Shown here piece after piece: positions 1-8,152 of a stretch of 34,343 bases of DNA (its first letter is position 1; the number at the start of each line of letters is the position of its first letter). A program made the translations under genes and the position numbers. The stretch comes from an uncultured Sediminibacterium sp. (lineage in GTDB: Bacteria > Bacteroidota > Bacteroidia > Chitinophagales > Chitinophagaceae), in contig CALDSE010000009.1 of the NCBI GenBank assembly GCA_937911175.1, positions 1 to 34,343 on the forward strand. The letters are read 5' to 3'. The notes beneath the pieces were generated by a model, which made no database searches, was not told where the DNA came from, and was given only the letters and a program-made list of their open reading frames with translations.

Positions 1-398
1 TAAGTGTTTTATCTTATGCAGTAGAAGTTTTGAAAGTAAAGCATATTATAGTCTGTGGTCACTATGGTTGCGGAGGTGTGCAAGCTGCTATGGAAAATAA
101 ACAATTTGGATTAATTGATAATTGGCTAAGACATATTAAAGATGTGTATCGCTATCATCATAAAGAATTAGATGCTATTGAAGATAAAACGCAAAGAGCT
201 AGAAGATTTGTAGAAGTAAATGTTATGGAACAAGTACATGATTTGTGTAAAACATCCATTGTTCAAAATGCTTGGAAAAATAAACAACCTTTACATGTCC
301 ACGGCTGGGTGTATGACATTCATGACGGTATTATTAAGGATTTAAATGTGAGTTTTACTTGTACCAAGGATTTGCATAAAGTATATCATTTAGATTAA
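1..398 (+). CDS. Beta-class carbonic anhydrase, C-terminal part (5' end outside window)
   Basis: Zinc enzyme interconverting CO2 and bicarbonate in the cytoplasm. The reading frame is open from base 3 to the stop at 396-398 and continues past the left edge, so the N-terminal part (roughly 80-90 residues in this family, including the first zinc cysteine) is missing. The visible part starts SVLSYAVEVLKVKHIIVCGH and contains CGHYGCGG, whose His and second Cys are the remaining two zinc ligands of beta-class enzymes. Further on, the segment LHVHGWVYDIHDGIIKDLNV is the usual C-terminal strand region of this family. A TTG at 30 could be read as a start, but the homology to the family runs upstream of it, so it is internal. 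The next gene follows after 43 bases in the same direction but is unrelated in function. Confidence 0.9.
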   Translation, partial: SVLSYAVEVLKVKHIIVCGHYGCGGVQAAMENKQFGLIDNWLRHIKDVYRYHHKELDAIEDKTQRARRFVEVNVMEQVHDLCKTSIVQNAWKNKQPLHVHGWVYDIHDGIIKDLNVSFTCTKDLHKVYHLD

Positions 399-441
399 TT
401 TTTTATTTAACCATATTTATTTCAAGCTTTAATTTTCCATT

Positions 442-1761
442 ATGAAAAATTTTATTTTATCTATTCTTTGTCTATTTGTTTTGTCGGCTCAAGCGCAAAC
501 CTATACACCTACTAAAGCAAATATAGCAGCAAGGGCTGCTTTTCAAGACCGTAAATTTGGAATGTTTATACACTGGGGTGCTTCAAGTGTACTAGGCGAT
601 GGCGAATGGGTAATGGACAACAAAGGCATTAATAAGGACGATTATAAAAAACTAATTAAAGTATTTAATCCAGTTGATTTTGATGCGGCTAAGTGGGTAA
701 GCATTGCTAAGAACGCTGGCATGAAATATATTGTTCTTATTACAAGACATCATGATGGTTTTTCTAATTGGGACACTAAACAATCAGATTGGAAAATTAC
801 CAATACACATTATAAGCAAGATCCTTTAAAATTATTAGCAGCAGAATGTAAAAAGCAAGGTATAAAATTAGGTTTTTATTATTCCACCTTAGATTGGATT
901 AGAGATGACTACCCTTATGAGACAGGAAGAACAGGAAAAAAATCGGGAAGGACTGTTAAGAGTAATTACGATTCTTATTTGAAATTTATGAAGGGTCAAT
1001 TAACGGAATTACTTACTAACTATGGAGATATTTCTTGTATATGGTTTGATGGTCATTGGGATCAAACCAATCCGGAAGGGTCCAAGGATAGAAGCTCTCG
1101 CATTAATTGGAAGTATGATGAAATTTATAGTTTAATTCATAAGCTGCAACCTGCTTGTATGATTGGGAATAATCATCACTTAGATCCCATACCAGGCGAA
1201 GACTTTCAAATGTTTGAACAAGACTTACCAGGCCAAAATACTTCAGGCTTAAGTTTTCAAACAGCTTCTAGTTTGCCAATAGAGTCTTGCATTACGATGA
1301 ACGATGCCTGGGGTTTTAAAATTACCGATCGCAATTATAAATCCTATACGAATATTATACAAACCTTAGCGGGAGCAGCTGGTCGTAATTCTAATTTATT
1401 ATTAAATGTAGGGCCCATGCCCAATGGCGAAATCCAAATTGAATTTAGAGATACACTGGCCTTAGTAGGCAAATGGGTAAAGCAATATGGAGCTAGTATA
1501 TATGGTACAAGGGGCGGTCCTTTAACACCACAAAGCTGGGGAGTCACTACACAAGATGCCAAACATATTTATGTGCACTTATTTAAGCAAAGAAAAGAGT
1601 CAGGTTTATTCATTCCGGGTAATTTTAAAGCAAAAAAAGTAAGTCTAATGGGTACCAATACAAGTCTTCCATTTAGTCCTAGACAAAATGGAATTTTAAT
1701 AGATACACGCGGCTTATTGGTGACTGGTCCTGATACTATTATTGCCATTGATTTTCAATAG
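442..1761 (+). CDS. Secreted alpha-L-fucosidase, GH29 family
   Basis: Retaining glycosidase that removes alpha-L-fucose from glycans, probably in the periplasm or outside the cell. The 439-residue product begins with a clear Sec signal peptide (MKNFILSILCLFVLSAQAQ, cleavage after AQA). GH29 signatures follow: KFGMFIHWGASSV near residue 38, RHHDGFSNWDTKQSDW near 102, and IWFDGHWDQ, in which Asp203 is the expected nucleophile. LLLNVGPMPNGEI near 320 is also typical of the family. The length matches single-catalytic-domain GH29 enzymes; I see no carbohydrate-binding module. The gene does not sit in a SusC/SusD polysaccharide utilisation locus; the receptor gene downstream has its own promoter and no SusD. 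Substrate linkage cannot be read from sequence. Confidence 0.92.
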   Translation: MKNFILSILCLFVLSAQAQTYTPTKANIAARAAFQDRKFGMFIHWGASSVLGDGEWVMDNKGINKDDYKKLIKVFNPVDFDAAKWVSIAKNAGMKYIVLITRHHDGFSNWDTKQSDWKITNTHYKQDPLKLLAAECKKQGIKLGFYYSTLDWIRDDYPYETGRTGKKSGRTVKSNYDSYLKFMKGQLTELLTNYGDISCIWFDGHWDQTNPEGSKDRSSRINWKYDEIYSLIHKLQPACMIGNNHHLDPIPGEDFQMFEQDLPGQNTSGLSFQTASSLPIESCITMNDAWGFKITDRNYKSYTNIIQTLAGAAGRNSNLLLNVGPMPNGEIQIEFRDTLALVGKWVKQYGASIYGTRGGPLTPQSWGVTTQDAKHIYVHLFKQRKESGLFIPGNFKAKKVSLMGTNTSLPFSPRQNGILIDTRGLLVTGPDTIIAIDFQ

Positions 1762-1809
1762 CTTATGAAAAAAGTAGTGCATTTGATTTTTTTCTAGAGT
1801 TAATATTAA

Positions 1810-1855
1810 GTTCACATTGAGGTAACATTACGGTAACATTGGAATCTAATCTTTG
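1810..1855 (+). promoter_or_regulatory. Pho-box-like triple direct repeat plus -7 element upstream of TonB receptor
   Basis: Seen directly: three repeats in phase at 11 bp: GTTCACATT (1810-1818), GGTAACATT (1821-1829) and GGTAACATT (1832-1840). Heptamers separated by 4 bp are the architecture of PhoB/PhoP boxes (for example GTTCACC units in Streptomyces). Seven bases further lies TAATCTTTG (1847-1855), a near match to the Bacteroidota -7 element, and no TTG stands at the usual -33 distance, as expected of an activator-dependent promoter. The GTG start at 1875 follows about 20 bases later. Regulation by PhoB and phosphate is inference. Confidence 0.5.
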
Positions 1856-1874
1856 CGGTATAAATATTTATACT

Positions 1875-4637
1875 GTGAAAAGGTTATTAATACTCATCGG
1901 ATTTATTGGAATTGCAACTATAACTCAAGCTCAAAAAGCTAAATTAACTGGTAAAATTACTAGTTCAAAGAACGAAGCACTTGCTAGTGTTTCTCTTTCT
2001 TTACAATCAGATAAGACACAGGTTTCAAAAACAGACATTGAAGGAAGATATAGTTTTACCATTGACGTAGCAAAAAACTATACATTGGTTTTAACCTATG
2101 TTGGTTACAAAAACAAAACTGTTCAAGATATTAAGGCTACTACTGCTAATGAAGATTTAGTAGTAGATGTAGTATTAGAAGAGGCTAATTCAAAATTAGC
2201 AGATGTAACCGTTTCTGCGAATAGAGCATCTAACAAAGGCGCTACCGACAACGCTTTAATTTCTTTTCAAAAGAATACCAATACAGTAGCTTCTGTAATT
2301 TCTGCAGAGACTATCAAAAGAAGTCCAGATAGAAATACAGCAGAAATTTTAAAAAGAACTCCAGGCGCTTCTATTCAAGAAGGTAAATATATTATTGTAA
2401 GAGGTTTAGCGGATCGTTATAACCAAGCTATGTTAAATGGTATTTTATTAACTAGTACCGAGCCTGATCGTAAAACTTTCTCTTTCGATTTATTCCCATC
2501 TCAAATTATTGATAACATTATTATTAATAAAGCCTTCGTTCCAGAATTACCGGGTGAGTGGGCGGGTGGTTTAATTCAAGTAAACACAAAGGATGTACCT
2601 ACAAAGAATTTCTTTAATATTCAATTAGGTACAAGTGCTAATAGTTTAATTACTGGAAAAGATTTCTTTAAAGATAAAGGCGGTAAAACAGACTGGTATG
2701 GTATAGATGATGGAACAAGAGCATTACCTATTGGTTATACAACAAAGTCAAATTTTGATACTTCTAGTATTGGTGCAAAAACAGCATTAGGTAAAACTAT
2801 GTCAAGTAATTGGGCTCCAATACAAACTACAGCGAAGCCAAATATTAACATGCAAATGAATGGTGGTTTTGCTGGAACACTATGGGGTAAGAAAATTGGG
2901 GGTATGATTGGTATTAGTTATGCAAATGCATACCGTTTCCAAGATAATGTCAATAATCAAAATGCTATCTCTAATGACAAATTTGTTCCAATTACTGAAT
3001 TAAAGGATAGCAAGTATTTCCAAGATATTAATATGGGTGCCATTGCAGGTTTATCTATATTCTTAAACCCATTGAATAAAATTAGTTATAAGGCAATTGT
3101 AAACGTTAAAACTGCCAATACTTATAACTCAAGATTGGGTACCGACTATTCAAGACAAGATTTAGTAAAAGGAAATGAGTTTATTTTTGGCCAAAACGTA
3201 TTTTTCACAAATCAACTGACTGGTGATCATAGCTTGTCTAGTAAATTGAAGTTCAATTGGTACGGATCATTTAATATTTTAGATTCCTATTCTCCAGACC
3301 AAAGAAGAATTACGTATACTAAAAGTATAACTGGAAGCGATCCTTATGTACTAAATATTTCAAATACTTTATCTCAACAGTCTGGTAGTCGTGTATTCCA
3401 AACCTTATCTGATTATATTTATACAGCAGGTGGCGATTTAACTTTTAAAATAAATCAACAAAATACCATTAAGGCGGGTTATATGGGACAAGTAAAGGAT
3501 CGTTTATATGACGCTCAATTATTTGCCATTACCATGCCTATCGACAACCGTGCTTTAAGATTATTGCCAGCAGAATCTGCTTTTGTGCCAGATAATTACG
3601 GAACAGGTACAGATAATAAATTTGCTTTCAATTCTATTCAAAATAGAAATTTCAGATACTTAGCCAACACAATTTTAAATGCGGGTTATATACAATTTGA
3701 CAATAAATTATCTGATGGCTTAAGAGTAGTTTGGGGTTTAAGAGTAGAAAATTTCGACCAATTAGTAGGTTCTGTTAAGAAGTGGGATCCTCGTCATACT
3801 TATTCTCAAGTTACAGACTACTTACCAGGTGTGAATGCAACAATTAAAGTGGGCGATAAATCAAATTTAAGAATCACAGGTTCTCAAACAGTAATTCGTC
3901 CAGAATTAAGAGAATTATCTGCTTTAAATATATATGACTTTGAATTAAACGCTTCAGTTTCTGGTAATCCATCTTTAAAGCGTACAAAAATTACCAATAC
4001 CGACCTTCGTTATGAATTGTATCCAGCAGCAGGTGAAATGTTTACAGTAGGTGTATTCTATAAGAATTTTGATAATCCTATTGAAAGTATTTTTCAAGAA
4101 GCTGGAGGTGGTACAAGCTTATTCTCTTTCCAAAACGTTTCAAAAGCCACTGCATTTGGTTTTGAAATAGAAGGACGTAAAAAATTATCTAAGCGTTTCA
4201 CATTACAAGCAAACGGTTCTTATATCAATTCAAAAATTGATGACGCTGCTTTAAATGTAAGCAGAGCGTTACAAGGTCAATCACCTTATATCATCAACAC
4301 TGGCTTATTGTATGATGTGGTTGAAAAAGGGTTCAATGCTACAGTATTATTCAATCAAGTGGGTAAACGTATTTACCTAGTAGGTGATATTCAGGCTGGA
4401 GCAGGTGCTCCTGATGTATATGAAAATCCAAGAGCCTTGGTTGATTTTCAAATTAGCAAGAAATTCTCAAATAATAAAGCAGAGATTAGGTTTACAATAT
4501 CTGATATCTTAAACCAAAGACAAATTTTCTATCAAAATAACAATAGTGATACTGAATATGACAAAGCAAATGATGCTACTCGTTTTTCAAGAAAATTTGG
4601 TACTACTTATGGCGTAACACTTAATTACTCTTTATAA
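1875..4637 (+). CDS. TonB-dependent outer membrane receptor with CarboxypepD_reg-like N-terminal domain
   Basis: Outer membrane beta-barrel transporter driven by TonB; substrate unknown. I chose the GTG at 1875 rather than the TTG at 1839 because it opens directly with a signal peptide (residues KRLLILIGFIGIATITQAQ) and because the TTG overlaps the promoter repeats. The product is 920 residues. Order: signal peptide, a carboxypeptidase-regulatory-like beta-sandwich (about residues 22-105, with SVSLSLQSDKTQVSKTDIEG and YVGYKNKTV), the plug (about 125-235; SVISAETIKRSPDRNTAEIL, IIVRGLADRYNQAMLNG, ELPGEWAGGLIQV), then a long barrel ending in the aromatic-type C-terminal strand TTYGVTLNYSL. It is not of the SusC type and no SusD is adjacent. 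The next gene, 38 bases downstream, encodes a lipoprotein that probably works with it. Confidence 0.92.
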   Translation: MKRLLILIGFIGIATITQAQKAKLTGKITSSKNEALASVSLSLQSDKTQVSKTDIEGRYSFTIDVAKNYTLVLTYVGYKNKTVQDIKATTANEDLVVDVVLEEANSKLADVTVSANRASNKGATDNALISFQKNTNTVASVISAETIKRSPDRNTAEILKRTPGASIQEGKYIIVRGLADRYNQAMLNGILLTSTEPDRKTFSFDLFPSQIIDNIIINKAFVPELPGEWAGGLIQVNTKDVPTKNFFNIQLGTSANSLITGKDFFKDKGGKTDWYGIDDGTRALPIGYTTKSNFDTSSIGAKTALGKTMSSNWAPIQTTAKPNINMQMNGGFAGTLWGKKIGGMIGISYANAYRFQDNVNNQNAISNDKFVPITELKDSKYFQDINMGAIAGLSIFLNPLNKISYKAIVNVKTANTYNSRLGTDYSRQDLVKGNEFIFGQNVFFTNQLTGDHSLSSKLKFNWYGSFNILDSYSPDQRRITYTKSITGSDPYVLNISNTLSQQSGSRVFQTLSDYIYTAGGDLTFKINQQNTIKAGYMGQVKDRLYDAQLFAITMPIDNRALRLLPAESAFVPDNYGTGTDNKFAFNSIQNRNFRYLANTILNAGYIQFDNKLSDGLRVVWGLRVENFDQLVGSVKKWDPRHTYSQVTDYLPGVNATIKVGDKSNLRITGSQTVIRPELRELSALNIYDFELNASVSGNPSLKRTKITNTDLRYELYPAAGEMFTVGVFYKNFDNPIESIFQEAGGGTSLFSFQNVSKATAFGFEIEGRKKLSKRFTLQANGSYINSKIDDAALNVSRALQGQSPYIINTGLLYDVVEKGFNATVLFNQVGKRIYLVGDIQAGAGAPDVYENPRALVDFQISKKFSNNKAEIRFTISDILNQRQIFYQNNNSDTEYDKANDATRFSRKFGTTYGVTLNYSL

Positions 4638-4675
4638 TACAACAAAATCAAAAACTTTTTTTAAATACAAAAACA

Positions 4676-6214
4676 ATGAAACAATTATTTATTTTATCCC
4701 TAGCTTTTTTAGCCGTTACTGGTTGCAGAAAGATTGAAATGGATGGCGAAAAAGAAATCTTCGTGGTAACGAAGGAAGTTGCTCCTGTAGGTGTGGTAGT
4801 TAATACCATTACTTTAACAGGTAAAATTACAAAAGACACTACTTTACTTGCAAAAGATATAAATTATCTTTCAGGTATTGTATATGTAACAAAAGGAGTT
4901 ACACTTACAATAGAAGCAGGTGCTAAAGTACAAGGCAAATCTGGTTCAAATGTATCGGCCTTAGTCATCACGCGTGGTGCTAAAATTATCGCAAAAGGTA
5001 CTGCAGAAAAACCTATCGTATTTACTTCTGCTCAACCAAATCCTGCATCAGGAGACTGGGGTGGCATAGTTATATTAGGAACTGCTAAAGTAAACCAAGT
5101 ATTAACTTGGAAAGGTGCTGCTGTAACTGGTTTAACTTCAGTGGAAGGTGGTATCAATGATACAGAAGTTGGTTATGGTTTAGCTGGTTCTGGTGATGCA
5201 GCTTTCCCTACAGGAAGCGATGCTGATAATTCTGGTTTTTTACAATATGTAAGAATTGAATATGCAGGATACGCTTTCCAACCAGATAATGAGTTGAATA
5301 GCTTAACAATGGCTGGTGTGGGTAATGGTACAACTATTGACCATATCCAAGTTACTTATGCAAAAGATGATGCTTTTGAGTGGTTTGGTGGTACTGTAAA
5401 CTGTAAGTACTTAATTGCATACAAAACACAAGATGATGATTTTGATACAGACTTTGGATATGCTGGTAATGTTCAGTTTGGTATTGTATTAAGAGATTCA
5501 GTTATTGCCGATATCTCTCAATCTGAAGCTTTTGAATCAGATAATGATGGTAAAGGATCTTCTTTATCACCAAGAACTTCAGCAGTATTTTCAAATATCA
5601 CTGCCATTGGACCAAGAGCTACATTAGCTAATGTAGGAAATAGTTTATATAGAGCTGGTGCACATATTAGAAGAAATACAGGTATTTCTATCATGAACTC
5701 TATTATTACTGGTTGGCCTGTTGGTCTTAATTTTGATGTTGCATTAGGAAATGTTGATAAGAATATTAATGACAGCAGTATTAGAATTAAAAACACTACA
5801 CTTGCTGGTAATACTTCAAATATAACTTTAAGTGGTACATCTACTGTTGGAACTACAGCTGCAAGTTTATTGACTTGGTTCTCCACTCCAGCATATGGCA
5901 ATACAATTTTAACTGCTGCATCTGCAGATAGATTAAAATTAATCCAACCATTTAACTATACAAGTCCAGACTTTACTCCTTACGCTAATAACTCTACTCC
6001 ATCTACTACTCCAGCAACACCTAGTACAGATCCTATAACTGCTGCTACTTGGGGATCATTAGGTACTTGGGATAATGTTAACTTCACTAAAAACGGTTCT
6101 TTCACAGATGCTAAATTACAAAATGCTTTCTTTGAGAAAGTTACATTCAGAGGTGCAGTTGCAGTATCTGGTGATAATCAAACATGGTGGAAAGGTTGGA
6201 CAGTTTTCAAATAA
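4676..6214 (+). CDS. Predicted surface lipoprotein with right-handed beta-helix-like repeats
   Basis: A 512-residue lipoprotein of a Bacteroidota-specific family; function not established. The signal peptide MKQLFILSLAFLAVTGC ends in a lipobox with Cys17. After a short acidic linker, the chain carries rungs typical of parallel beta-helices: GVTLTIEAGAKVQGKSG, LVITRGAKIIAKGTAEKPIV and GDWGGIVILGTAKVN, followed by Asp/Asn-rich turns such as DNDGKGSS and further short beta repeats. The C-terminal about 70 residues, after a Thr/Pro/Ser linker (TPSTTPATPSTDP), form a separate aromatic-rich segment ending GDNQTWWKGWTVFK. Members are often named only as hypothetical or misnamed transporters. It follows the TonB receptor by 38 bases and the unit is closed by a strong terminator, so I infer a two-gene operon and a role as an accessory surface protein of the receptor. 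Confidence 0.75.
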   Translation: MKQLFILSLAFLAVTGCRKIEMDGEKEIFVVTKEVAPVGVVVNTITLTGKITKDTTLLAKDINYLSGIVYVTKGVTLTIEAGAKVQGKSGSNVSALVITRGAKIIAKGTAEKPIVFTSAQPNPASGDWGGIVILGTAKVNQVLTWKGAAVTGLTSVEGGINDTEVGYGLAGSGDAAFPTGSDADNSGFLQYVRIEYAGYAFQPDNELNSLTMAGVGNGTTIDHIQVTYAKDDAFEWFGGTVNCKYLIAYKTQDDDFDTDFGYAGNVQFGIVLRDSVIADISQSEAFESDNDGKGSSLSPRTSAVFSNITAIGPRATLANVGNSLYRAGAHIRRNTGISIMNSIITGWPVGLNFDVALGNVDKNINDSSIRIKNTTLAGNTSNITLSGTSTVGTTAASLLTWFSTPAYGNTILTAASADRLKLIQPFNYTSPDFTPYANNSTPSTTPATPSTDPITAATWGSLGTWDNVNFTKNGSFTDAKLQNAFFEKVTFRGAVAVSGDNQTWWKGWTVFK

Positions 6215-6250
6215 GCTAGTATTTAAAAAATTGTTAGATTCTATATACAA

Positions 6251-6280
6251 AAGCGTCCCGAATTTCGGGACGCTTTTTTT
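6251..6280 (+). terminator. Intrinsic terminator after the receptor/lipoprotein operon
   Basis: Perfect 10-bp stem AAGCGTCCCG (6251-6260) with CGGGACGCTT (6266-6275), 5-base loop, followed by a run of seven T ending at 6280. It lies 37 bases after the lipoprotein stop. On the minus strand the T run after the stem is only four bases, so it may weakly serve the converging arsC transcript as well. Confidence 0.92.
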
Positions 6281-6366
6281 ATGTTAACCAAAATAGTTAT
6301 TAAATAAATATTAGAGCTAAGTATAATTGCATATTATAAAGTGCCCTAAATTTTTTACGCTACTTC

Positions 6367-6783
6367 TTAATTTATATATTCTTCAACAAATTTCTCGCAA
6401 TAAGTTTTAATCATTGCTCTTACGCTTCTAAACTGCTCATTTATTTCATCATCCGTTCCTATAGCTTTCGCAGGGTCTGGAAAATTATAATGTAGTTTCA
6501 CTGCCTTGGTCGGAAAATAAGGGCATCGTTCTTTAGCATTGTCGCATACGGTAATGACATAATCAAAATTTACATCAAAGTATTCAGTAATATTATTAGA
6601 GCTATGATGGGAAATATCAATACCTATTTCTTTCATTGTAGAGATAGCTTTAGGGTTCACGCCATGCGTTTCCACGCCTGCAGAATATACTTTGGCTTTA
6701 CCTGCAGTCATAGAAGCTAAGAACCCATGGGCTATTTGACTTCTGCAACTATTACCTGTACATAAGACTAAAATATTTTTCAT
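6367..6783 (-). CDS. arsC: Arsenate reductase, thioredoxin-coupled (low-molecular-weight phosphatase fold)
   Basis: Cytoplasmic enzyme reducing arsenate to arsenite. The 138-residue product has the P-loop CTGNSCR (Cys8, Arg14) of low-molecular-weight tyrosine phosphatases and the two further redox cysteines in VCDNAKERCP (Cys80 and Cys87). The spacing matches the Staphylococcus aureus pI258-type enzyme (Cys10, 82, 89) shifted by two residues, so electrons should come from thioredoxin rather than glutaredoxin. The general-acid Asp lies in FPDPA. It is the last gene of arsR-arsM-arsC, 37 bases after arsM. No arsenite efflux gene follows in this window; arsenite made here could feed the methyltransferase ArsM upstream. 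Confidence 0.93.
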   Translation of the reverse strand: MKNILVLCTGNSCRSQIAHGFLASMTAGKAKVYSAGVETHGVNPKAISTMKEIGIDISHHSSNNITEYFDVNFDYVITVCDNAKERCPYFPTKAVKLHYNFPDPAKAIGTDDEINEQFRSVRAMIKTYCEKFVEEYIN

Positions 6784-6820
6784 AAGCTTATTTTGCTTTT
6801 ACTAGATTGGATTCAAAAAT

Positions 6821-7660
6821 TTAGCAACAACCAGCTCCTGGCACACAGGCAGCTTTTGGTTTTTGTGCAAATACGGTTACGGAAAAAATGCCCATTTGAG
6901 AAGCTCTAAAAGCAGCAATTTCTGCTGGGTTTAAATAATTCACTAAAATATCATCAGGGATAATAATAGCTTTTTCTTTTTGTATAGTTACATTTTCAAA
7001 ACCATTCGCATCAATTAATTCCATGTAGACTTGTTTTTGAATAGCCCCAGACACACAACCCGCATACATTTCTGCAGCATTTCTTATACCTTCTGGAAGT
7101 GCACCTACTAATACCACATCAGAAATACTAAAATGTCCACCTGGTTTTAAGACTCTAAATATATCTTGAATGACTGCATGTTTATTAGGCACTAAGTTGA
7201 GTACACAATTACTTACAACTACATCTGCACTATTAGCGGTAATAGGCATATGCTCTATATCGCCTTGTCTAAATTCAACATTATGGTAGCCCATTTTTTC
7301 AGCATTGGCACGCGCCTTTTCAATCATGGCGGGTGTAAAATCAATGCCTATCACTTTACCAGTAGCCCCTGTACTTCTTCTAGCTACAAAACAATCATTG
7401 CCTGCACCCGATCCTAAGTCTACTACAACATCTCCTTCTTTTATTTTCGCAAATTCAGTGGGTAAGCCACAGCCTAGTCCTAAATCGGCACCTTCAACAT
7501 AGCCAGGTAGTTTAGTATAGTCGTCCGACATGATATTGTATATTTCAGTACTGCAACCACCTGCACCACAACAAGAAGACATATTGGTCTCTTTGTCTTG
7601 TAAAGCAATCTCACTGTATTTTGCTTTTACGATTTCTTTTAATTCTAATTCTGTTTTCAT
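6821..7660 (-). CDS. arsM: Arsenite S-adenosylmethionine methyltransferase
   Basis: Methylates As(III) using S-adenosylmethionine, giving methylated arsenicals that can leave the cell as volatile or diffusible products. The 279-residue chain has the SAM-binding motif VVDLGSGAGNDCFVARR near residue 78 and the acidic loop GIDFTPAMIEKA near 105. The arsenite-binding cysteines of the family are present: Cys64 (LGLGCGLP), Cys152 (SNCVLNL) and Cys202 (YAGCVSGA). An N-terminal cluster SSCCGAGGC (Cys30, 31, 36) and a C-terminal GAGCC add further thiols. The gene starts 18 bases after the arsR stop, so the two are co-transcribed. Confidence is high because all three catalytic cysteines are in place. 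Confidence 0.93.
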   Translation of the reverse strand: MKTELELKEIVKAKYSEIALQDKETNMSSCCGAGGCSTEIYNIMSDDYTKLPGYVEGADLGLGCGLPTEFAKIKEGDVVVDLGSGAGNDCFVARRSTGATGKVIGIDFTPAMIEKARANAEKMGYHNVEFRQGDIEHMPITANSADVVVSNCVLNLVPNKHAVIQDIFRVLKPGGHFSISDVVLVGALPEGIRNAAEMYAGCVSGAIQKQVYMELIDANGFENVTIQKEKAIIIPDDILVNYLNPAEIAAFRASQMGIFSVTVFAQKPKAACVPGAGCC

Positions 7661-7678
7661 AGTTTGAATTTTATATTG

Positions 7679-7993
7679 TTAACAACAAGATTTTGCTTTG
7701 TAAGTAGTGGTAAATAAGCCATCAAATAGTTTCCCTATTTTTTTCCAGTTAGACTCATTAATACAATAACATGTTTTTACACCTGTTATTTCTCCCTGTA
7801 TTAAACCCGCTTCTTTTAATTCTTTTAGATGTTGTGAAACGGTGCTTTGCGAAAGCGGTAGTTCGTCTACAATATCTCCACAAATACAGGTTTGTTTTTT
7901 TAACAACAATCTAATAATAGCTACCCTGGCTGGGTGCCCCATTGCTTTGGCAAGCAATGCTATTTGTTCATCTTTTTCTGAATAGGGAGTCAT
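7679..7993 (-). CDS. arsR: ArsR/SmtB-family arsenic-responsive repressor
   Basis: Winged-helix repressor of 104 residues, expected to bind its own promoter and release it on binding As(III)/Sb(III). The DNA-recognition helix is in [20 protein letters not shown] (about 45-64). Candidate metal thiols: Cys36 and Cys38 (QTCICGD, the position of the E. coli ArsR alpha-3 site), Cys75 and Cys77 in the wing (KTCYCIN), and a terminal pair Cys103-Cys104. First gene of arsR-arsM-arsC. A 12-bp inverted repeat just upstream of its start (8001-8026) is the likely operator, so the gene is probably autoregulated. Confidence 0.93.
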   Translation of the reverse strand: MTPYSEKDEQIALLAKAMGHPARVAIIRLLLKKQTCICGDIVDELPLSQSTVSQHLKELKEAGLIQGEITGVKTCYCINESNWKKIGKLFDGLFTTTYKAKSCC

Positions 7994-8000
7994 AGTATCT

Positions 8001-8026
8001 TATTAATCGTAAAATTACGATTAATA
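8001..8026. promoter_or_regulatory. Inverted repeat, probable ArsR operator
   Basis: Perfect 12-bp arms TATTAATCGTAA (8001-8012) and TTACGATTAATA (8015-8026) with a 2-base spacer. It lies 8 to 33 bases before the arsR start and has the ATCG...CGAT form common for ArsR/SmtB operators. Its position over the -7 region of the predicted arsR promoter fits repression by blocking RNA polymerase. Confidence 0.8.
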
Positions 8027-8040
8027 TTTACTCCACAAAA
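8010..8040 (-). promoter_or_regulatory. Predicted sigma-A promoter of arsR-arsM-arsC
   Basis: Read on the minus strand: TTTTG (8040-8036), an 18-base spacer, then TAATTTTA (8017-8010), a 7/8 match to the Bacteroidota -7 element TAnnTTTG. The -7 element lies inside the inverted repeat. Transcription would begin close to the arsR start, leaving a very short leader. Confidence 0.5.
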
Positions 8041-8097
8041 TATTTTACAAACTATTTTTTAAAAACTGATTAAGATCATTCAAAAAAGCCCATACAT

Positions 8098-8126
8098 AAA
8101 AAAGCCCAGTCTTTTAAGGACCAGGC
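8098..8126 (-). terminator. Intrinsic terminator of the alanine dehydrogenase gene
   Basis: On the minus-strand RNA, GCCUGGUC pairs with GACUGGGC (8126-8119 with 8111-8104) using two internal G-U pairs, loop of 7, followed by six U (8103-8098). It begins 27 bases after the ald stop. On the plus strand the same arms leave a mismatch, so it is oriented for the minus-strand gene. Confidence 0.8.
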
Positions 8127-8152
8127 TTTTCATTCTCAAACTCATATGAATA

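Noticed and set aside
1839-1874. TTG start for the TonB receptor, adding 12 residues
   Set aside because: The added residues precede a complete signal peptide and the TTG lies inside the last promoter repeat; GTG at 1875 fits better.
5518-5901. Open frame antisense to the beta-helix lipoprotein gene
   Set aside because: It runs opposite to a well-supported gene, with no start signal or family resemblance.
6341-6350. GTGCCCTAAA near the arsC end, similar to one arm of the chrA inverted repeat
   Set aside because: Only one half-site without symmetry, placed after a gene end; most likely chance.
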